Assembly: GCF_000188695.1 (NCBI RefSeq)
Contig: NW_004754929.1
Coordinates: 108,297 to 127,827, forward strand
Source: Salpingoeca rosetta
Taxonomy: Eukaryota > Opisthokonta > Choanoflagellata > Craspedida > Salpingoecidae
Length of the DNA: 19,531 bases
Reading direction: 5' to 3'
Made by a program: the position numbers and the translations under genes. Shown piece after piece: positions 10,648-18,900 of the stretch (the stretch's first letter is position 1; each line of letters begins with the position of its first letter). The notes beneath the pieces are model-generated. The model worked only from the letters and a program-made list of their open reading frames with translations, was not told where the DNA came from and ran no database searches.

Positions 10648-13600
10648 CTCGCCTGTGTTTCGATGGTGTCGCGCGTTGGCGAGTCGACAGTCTTGTCGAG
10701 AGCAGTGATGGGAAACGCCACAACCTGGCACCGGTACCCAAATGCGGCGCTGTCGTCCTCGGCACTGCCGCCCTCCCGCGTCGTCGTCTCCAGGCGAAAC
10801 GTCACGCGCGTCGCAGGTGTTACCTGGAAGGCCTCGGGGAACGTGTCGCTTCCCGTCACCGTCACCGTCTGCACATGGACCACCCGCAGCAAAGGCAGCA
10901 CGAACATGGGAGGCATGAGCAGTGAGAAGACGCTGGTCTTAAAGCGACATGGCCTGACAACACCGAGCAACAGCAGTTCATTACAACCGCATGCCACTGG
11001 TTGTTGTACCTTGTCTCCCGCTTCTGTCTCTGCAACGATGCTCAGGCGGTCCTCTGGTGATGCAAGCGAACAGCTGCTGTGGAACCCAATTGCCACCATG
11101 CACGGCTATGTGTGTGTGTGTGTGTGTGTGCGTGCGTGCGTGTGTGCGCGTGACAGCGGTGAGCGTGGTGAGATATGATGTGAGATGCATCTCGAAGTAA
11201 ACATCGTAAAGAGGCATGAGGTGCAGCGCCCATCCCAAGCCAAGCCAAGCCCCCACCCGCCGTGTGTGCTTTGTGTTTCGTGTTTGTTCCCCACCTTCTT
11301 GAACGACACGTGCTTGACTTCGACCAGTCCGTGTGTGTACGGGTGGGCGCTCTCGACTGTGCACACGTGTCCAAACGCTTCGGACCCGTACACATCTGCA
11401 AGCAACCAGCGAGGCGAGGTGTCAAGGGCGCGCTGTTGCACTACATCACACTGCTTCCATCACCACACGAACACACACGCACAACCACAACAAAGCGCGT
11501 ACGCACACCAAACGCGCAAGGCACGTGTTCATGCACTCACGCATCCACGCACACATGCATGCATATGCAGTTGCAAAACGCCTGCGTAACACGAACCTGC
11601 TTGCTGGGATGGGGAGGGCTGTTGTGCGAGGGCGTCGCGGTTGGTGCCGGCAACAACGGTGTAGATGCCGATGAGGGACCTGAGCAATCGCTCAATGGGG
11701 GCCTTGCTCGAACTGCCGAGGTTGTTCACCCACTTGGAGCACACGCGCAGCAGCGACGACAACGATGACAGCAGCTCCATCTCGTTTGCAGCGTTGCCGC
11801 CCGCCTTGATGGCGGTCAGCTGACAACGATGAAGTTTGATGGTGGTGGGGGTGATTTGAACACAAGAATAAAAACACCCAAGCACATGAGCAGCACATGA
11901 GCAGCACGCGCCATCAGCGATGTAGCATGCGAGAGTAGCAGCCCACCACCAGCACGCAGAGCACCAGCACAGACTGGGCACACACACACGCACGCACACG
12001 CATGCACGCACGATACACACAGAGTTACGCGCTCAACGTGCAAGAAGCAAGATCGCCGCCATGCACAATGGGTCGGCACCTCATCAAGGAGCAAGTCAAG
12101 AAGCTCTGTCAGGAAGACGGCGGCACCCTTCTTGTCCGCATGGTCACCGGTCCACTGCACCATTGCCTGCAGGCACGAACGAATTAGCAGGAAAAACTGT
12201 GTCCGAGCAGACGCGCCTGTCATTCACACAGCAAACAGCAATGATATCGGGTGTGCAGGTGAGCCATCGCTTTGGTATGAACATGGGCACAAGCCACTCT
12301 TGTAGTGACAACAAACACACACTCTCTCCCAAACAAACCACTCGCAGCAGAATCAAACCCTTCATGGGCGCCTCTTGCACACCGACAACCACAAGCACAC
12401 AACCACACCACAGATACACACAACCACGCCAACATAGCCAGGCCAACATAGCCACGCCAACAGATACACACGACCACCGCCACCACGGCCTGGACCTGTC
12501 TTCTTGGTAAAGTCAAAAAAGCTCTGGAAGAGGCAGACAAGCTTGTCTGCGTCGTCGACGGTGCCGAGCGTGGAGATGCCGAGGACAGAAAACAGGTCCT
12601 CGGATGACACGTGCTCCCAGCAGCGGTTGAGGGTGAAGGCAACCACCTCCGCCTGTGCCACGTCTGCGAGCGTGAACGATTCTCGCGCGTCCAGGCGGGC
12701 AAACTGCTCCAGCGCACGCTTCAGCAGGGAGTTGCGGTCGGTGAGAATGACAACAATGTCCATGAGCTGATGGAAGGCGCGCTGCCACTGCTGCAGGTCC
12801 GCCCCCTGTGCAGACACCTTGAGCTCGGCAACCTGCATGAGGCAGCGGCTCAGCAGGCCGGGCAAGTCCGGGTGCAACGCGCCCTGGCGAACAGGCTGCT
12901 CCTCTCTGCTCAGCAGCGAGATGTTCACCGCAATGGCCGCCAGCTGCGTTTGGGCGATGATTGCGTTTGTCATGTGCCCCTGCGGTGTCGTGTCTGTGCT
13001 GGAGCCTGCTGCAGCTGCAGCGAGGTGGGTGCGCAGGGCGGTGGCAGCATCGTACGCGCCAGCGACCGCAGATGACGTGCAGAACAGGCTGAATTCCAGT
13101 GGAAGCAGCGCATGCTCAAGCTGGTAGGCCGTTGCAGTGGTGATTGCAGATGAAATGGGGCGGGGGGGGGGACAGGCAAGGCGGAGGGTTGCGTTCGTGT
13201 GAGACAATGAAACCGCCGGCAATCACATGTGTGCATGTGAAAGCACGTGTGTGCATGTGAAAGCACGTGTGTGCATGTGAAAGCACGTGTACTCATACAA
13301 CACGCTCCACCATGTACATGTACATTCATATCCACACCCACACGCACATGCAAGCACATGCTTAGTCCCACACGCTCACCGGCGAGAGTTCTGTGATGTC
13401 GATTCGAAGGAGGCCGCAGACGAAGCGGCTGGTGCTCTCCAGCCGAGCGACAACAGCTGGCAGCACCGTTTCGCAGTCAAAGGCGCTCTGGCACGGGCTA
13501 TGGCCCTTGCGTCGGATGGTCACCGTGCACGGCGTGTTGGGCGCCAGTAGATGACGCCTGCGCGGCGTGTCGCCAAAGGAATTGCTGCTCACCTCAGCAT

Positions 13601-15881
13601 CTTTGAGCGCGAACCTCACCAGGCACGCTGCAGTGGACCGCACAAGCGGACGCGCAATGGGAGTTAGGTGGATGTGTCACGCTCCATGGCACACGCATGT
13701 GAGTGCAGTCAAACGCAAAGCACACACACACACACACACATCCACCTCTCACGCACACACATGCGCGACACACACACACACACATCCTCCTCTCATGCAC
13801 ACACATGCGTGACGCAACGCAACGCAACGCAACAACACCTGTGTTGACGACGATGGTGATGGTTGCCAAGTCAAACTCGGGCATGTGGTCCTCGGGGCGC
13901 ATGCCCACTGCTGTCAGGGCGTGGGCAGAGCGCTTGATGTGCATCCCACACGCGTATGCCGCCGACCGCGCCGACTGCCGCAGCGACGGTAAGAGGTCGC
14001 GGCGCAGGCGCTCTGCCTCGCCGCTGGTGAAAAACGGGTTGTGCAGGAGCTGGGTGATGTTGGCGATGGTCTTGGCCAACAGCGGGTCCTGCTTGTTGGC
14101 CGACAAAATTGTCTGCTCCATCAGCGGGGCATCGTGCATGAGCCGGAACTGCAGCGCGTGCTTCGTCCTGGCGGTGCTGGCGGTGGCATTGCTGCTGCTA
14201 CTGCTACTGCTGCTGGTGTGGGCATCAGGGGAGGACTTGGTCCAGCCAAACACGACGGGCAGCTCCGGCACAAAGCCAACAGGCTCAAAGTCATCGTCAA
14301 AGGTGATGGTGCAGCTGGACGCAGCGACCAGGGCAGAGGTGGGAACGTGTAGGCATCGTGAGTGCAAGTGGAAGCACAGAGGGGCTGGGCGGGCGGACAA
14401 CACCGTAACAACAAAAGCAACCACATGAAATGTATGCGCGCGCACACACAAGCACCACATACTCACACAAGCATGCACACACGACCCAATATACCAAACC
14501 AAACCAAACAAACGGACAGGCAGGAAGACAACGCCAGACCACGATGTGTGTGCCGCTCACCTCGATGGCTTCTGGAGACTGGCCAGCTCGCTCTTGAAGA
14601 CACGAACGTACTCCCACACGTTTGGCTTGAGGCGGGGGCTTGTCTGGCGCAGCAGACACACGTAGTCTGTGCACACGCCACCAATCACCCGCGTCTTCTC
14701 CTGCGCATCCTGCAGCCACTCGGTGTGGGCAAAGGCGACCACCTGCTTGTCGCTGCGCACAAACACCTCCAGCTGCGAGTCGCCGGGTGCGGTGTGGCGC
14801 TGGCCGGGGCGAGCGTTGTTCAGGTACAGCGACACGCCAAGCGTGGCTTGCAGATCAATGCACTTGCTCGGCAGGAACCCGCCGCAGACGACGGCGTGGC
14901 CGCTCTTCGTCAGCAGCAGCGACAAATCGCCGCACGCCCGAACGCGCAGCACCGGGGAGGAGGCCGCATCCGGCAGCGTCACCTTTGCCAATGTGGCGCT
15001 GGTGTGGGGAAGGCAGGGCACGTGCTGGCCAAAGCCCTCCTGCGCCGGCTCAAAGGCGAGCTCGCGGCCAAGCTGGTTGCCGTTGTTCAGGCCGCACGTG
15101 TACACATCGCCGTCCTGCGACAGAAACACAGAGTGGAAGCGGCCCGCGGCGACCTGTACGCAGCGGGCAAACGGGAGCTCAATGGCGCCCAGCGCCACGT
15201 AGGCGTCCAGCGTGTCCAGGAGCGTGTCCGTGAGCAGGCGCTTCTTGTCGACGCAGTCTGCACAGCGGTAGCAGCGGACGCAGGAGGTAGTGGCGACCTT
15301 GGCGCGGCGGCGGCCCGGCGTGAGAGCGCACTCCTCGCTCGTCTCCGACGCAGCGTCCTCGCCCCACCGCCCACATGACGTGCATACGTGCTTCATCTCG
15401 TCCGGGTACATCTGGTGGCCCTCGCGGTCGCACACGCCGCGCCGCACCCGCAGCCCGCGGTGGGCAGTGGACCGCCCGCACTGCCCAAAGGCGTTGTTAC
15501 CCACAGAGAGGACAGCGCCGCTGCTCGTCAGCACCAGCGCGTGCCTGCTGCCGCTCACCACGTCGACCGCTCGCGTCTTGGCGAGCGCGACCTCCGCAGG
15601 CGCCTCCCCGCTGACGTGCTTGAGATGGAAGGGCGAGTGCGGCCCGATGGGGCACGCCACCGGCTTGGCGCGCGCCTTTGCTTTGAGCCGGACGTACAGG
15701 CGCTCTGTGCCCTCGATTTTGGGCAGGCGCATGCGGTAGGAGGCAGTTGTCTCGCACATGCGCCCACTGCCCTCGTAGCTCGGGTCATCCTTGACAGAGG
15801 GCGGTGGCGGCATCACAATGACCTCAAAGTAGTGCCAGCCAGCGAAAAACACAATGCGTGCCGTCTGCACATGCACATGCG

Positions 15882-15973
<92 letters not shown>

Positions 15974-18900
15974 CAGCTGCAACAAGCAGAGCAGCGCGGA
16001 GAAGCCCGTGTCAAACTAAGTGCGCACGCGAGAGAACAACACATGTGTGCCAGCTGCAACAAGCAGAGCAGCGCGGAGAAGCCCGTGTCAAACTAAGTGC
16101 GCACGCGAGAGAACAACACATCACGAACCACAAGGGCGCATTGCAGCGGGTGGCTGAAATTGGCTGCCGGCGGCTCGGCGGCGAACACAATGGAAGCAAT
16201 CGATGACTATTAAACAGCGCAATGTCACATCAAGTTGAGATGACCAAAATGAGTTGAGAAGACACTGAGCAATCGACATACACAAACACACAGACAATCA
16301 AACACACACAGACAATCACACGCAGACAATCACACACAGACAATCACAAACAAACAATCAAACAATCAAACAAAACAAACAAGCAAACAAACACCCATGC
16401 CAACGTACTTCAGCGACTCTGCTGACGCCAAAGCTGAGGTTGCCCTCATCTGTGATGAGCCAGGACCAAGAGAAACACGCCGCTGAGCTGCACAGCTGCT
16501 TCCCAGACATGCCAATCTCCGACGACTTGAGGTTCGAACCCTGGGTGAAGGGCGAGTCGGCCGTCACTTCCTCCGTGTGCATGTCGCGGACTGGCGCCGA
16601 CACATGGTGCACGAGCGCAAGCGCGTCTTCTTTGGACGCCAGTGAGATGGTTGGCTGTTCCCCTTGCATCATCGCGGCCATAGCAGGTCCAGCGCGGCCC
16701 GAAATGGAGCCGGGCTTCCCAAACTCGTGCACAGCACCCAGCCGCGCCTTTATCACCAGCGTCACGCGTGGCCCCGATGCCTTCTGCTTTCTCCGCTTCC
16801 CCTTGCCAGCAAGACCCGTTTGCCCACCGGCCTTGCTGGCAGCATCGTCACCACCGCCACTGTTGGCGTTACCATCGCCGTCAGCACCCGTGCTTGTCAT
16901 GGCGGGTGGTCCCTGCTCCTTGTCGATGGCGACGGCTTCGACGGCACTCCCCGTCAGCGTCAAGTGCTGCATTGCCATGGCCTCGTGCTCCGCCGCCACA
17001 CGAACCGTCACCGTCGCGTGCGTGTCGGTCACGTGCACGTTTGTAACTTCGGCCGTGGCCGTGCCGTGCAGCCGCAGGAGCAGCGGGCGCGCTGGGCGGC
17101 ACGACAGGCTGTCTGGGGACTGGCGGTCAATGATCACGGGCACAACGGGGCTCCACAAACCCTCGCACACGCGCACATGCCGCAGCACCAGCGCGCCGCT
17201 CCTGGTCACGCCGACGACAGCATTCTGGCGGCCATAGAGAGCGACGTGCTCAAGCGCGTGTGGGGTCGGGTATCCACGCAGGTGCTCAAAGGCAGTGGTG
17301 TCCTTGTTCATGCTGATGACGCCGGCGGTGGTGTGCACGACGATGCCACCGCGCTTGCCCGTGGTGGAGATGCCCTTGACATGCTCACCGGGTGCAATGG
17401 AGGACATGAGAGACCCTGTGGACGTGGTTACGGTGCCGTTGGGGAGGAGGAACAGCATGTCAGAATCGGTCAGCTCACGGCTTTCGTTCTCACTGCTGCC
17501 TTTCCCGTTGTCGCTGCTGCCGCTGCTGCCTTTGCCGTTGCCGTTGCCACTCTGGCTCTTGCTGGCCTTGGGGTTGATGAGGATGTTGACAGGCCACGCA
17601 ACGCCCTGGTTCTTCTGCACCTGGAAGTCGGCCAGGGACACCTGTACCATGATGTTCTTGCCAAGCGTGAGCGGCATGCACAGCACGGCGCGGAACACCA
17701 GTTTGGGCTCGGTGCAGGCAGCCTGCTGCTGCTGCTGCGAAATGTCAAAGAAGCGCATCTCATAGTGCTGGTCGACAAAATCGATGCAGGCAAAGGCGTG
17801 CTCCTGTGCGGGGACGAGGGCGACCAGGTGCTCCCCGAGCAGCCGCTCGTAGCCGCCATACTGGGCCTGAAGCGCCTCCTGCTGTTGCCGCTGCCGCCGC
17901 TGGTGGTGGTGGTGCTGATGCGGTCTGCGGGGTTTGGGGCGCGGCAAGCCTGAAACGTCATCAGGCGGGGTGCCGGGCTCCTGCTCAAAGACGGCGCACG
18001 TGTCGAGCGTGGAGGGGTCCAAGTTCCTGATGATGCCTGGGGCGTCGTTGGCGCGCCGCCCAAGCACCAGTGGCCCCGGCTTTGCGGTGCACACGATGTG
18101 CTGCGGGGCCTCGCTCGTGTCTGTGCGGGCCGGCGGGTCGAGCGGGGAGCGGCGGCGGCGGCTGGGCGCCATTGGCAGCAGGAACGCGCCAGGCACGCCC
18201 GCGCCGTGCTGCTCAAAGAGGTGGCACGCGTTCGCGTTGGGCTGGCCAACAAAGCAGCGGGCGATGCTGGGGTCGATGGCCGCCGCGCTCGGGCGGAACG
18301 TGTCGACAGCAGCCGATGGGTCGTGGATGCGAAGCGGGAGGGTGAGGAGCGGCACAGCGGAGGGTTCGGTCTCCATGCTGGCAAGCGTGAACATGGCGCG
18401 CCGCAAGTCACTGAGCATGGACAGCTCGGCAACGGCGGCGTCCGCGTGCGCCAATTGCAGTGCTGGCGGAGATGCTGGAGTGGGTGGCGAGGACGACGGA
18501 GATGGAGTGGGTGATGGTGATGAGCGGGTCATGGAGAAGATGTCCTCAAACGCGCGGATGGCATCGTTCACCGCAGGGTACTTGGTGCTGTCGACAAACG
18601 TCAGCGCAGAATGTATCAGAAGCTGCGTGTATCGCGCCTTTTGGGACAACTGCGCCTGGTTGTACTACAACGGGAGAAATGGGATGTGTGTGTGTGTGTG
18701 TGTGTGCGAGAAAGTGAGGGAGGGGGTACGAACGAGTCCATAACGCGTTTGTGCAAGTGCATGTACGAGTGCGTGGGTAAGTGCGTATGAATGATTGTGA
18801 AGGGAGCATTGGTGCCAATTCGCTGCAGGGTCAGGAAGGACAATGAGCAGAGGGGGGTGGGGGCAAAAGTACCTGTGCAATTGAGATGCAGTGCTCGATG

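Larger units (their letters stand above)
15865..16408 (-). other. Intron between exons 3 and 4 (544 bases), longest intron
   Basis: No gene is seen. From right to left it holds an imperfect CAGACAATCA repeat (about 16277-16395), a unique AT-richer stretch, a 77-base tandem duplication and a long GT tract near the acceptor. Confidence 0.85.

Noticed and set aside
13231..13290. CRISPR-like direct repeats
   Set aside because: The units are head to tail with no spacers, in an intron of a eukaryotic gene.
14362..15378. Long plus-strand open frame opposite exon 4
   Set aside because: The minus strand here has clear RCC1 blades. The plus frame is a shadow of the G/C-rich third codon positions.
16664..17953. 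A 429-codon open frame on the plus strand
   Set aside because: Antisense to exon 3, rich in His, Arg and Ala, with no domain pattern. The minus strand reading joins in phase to both neighbours.
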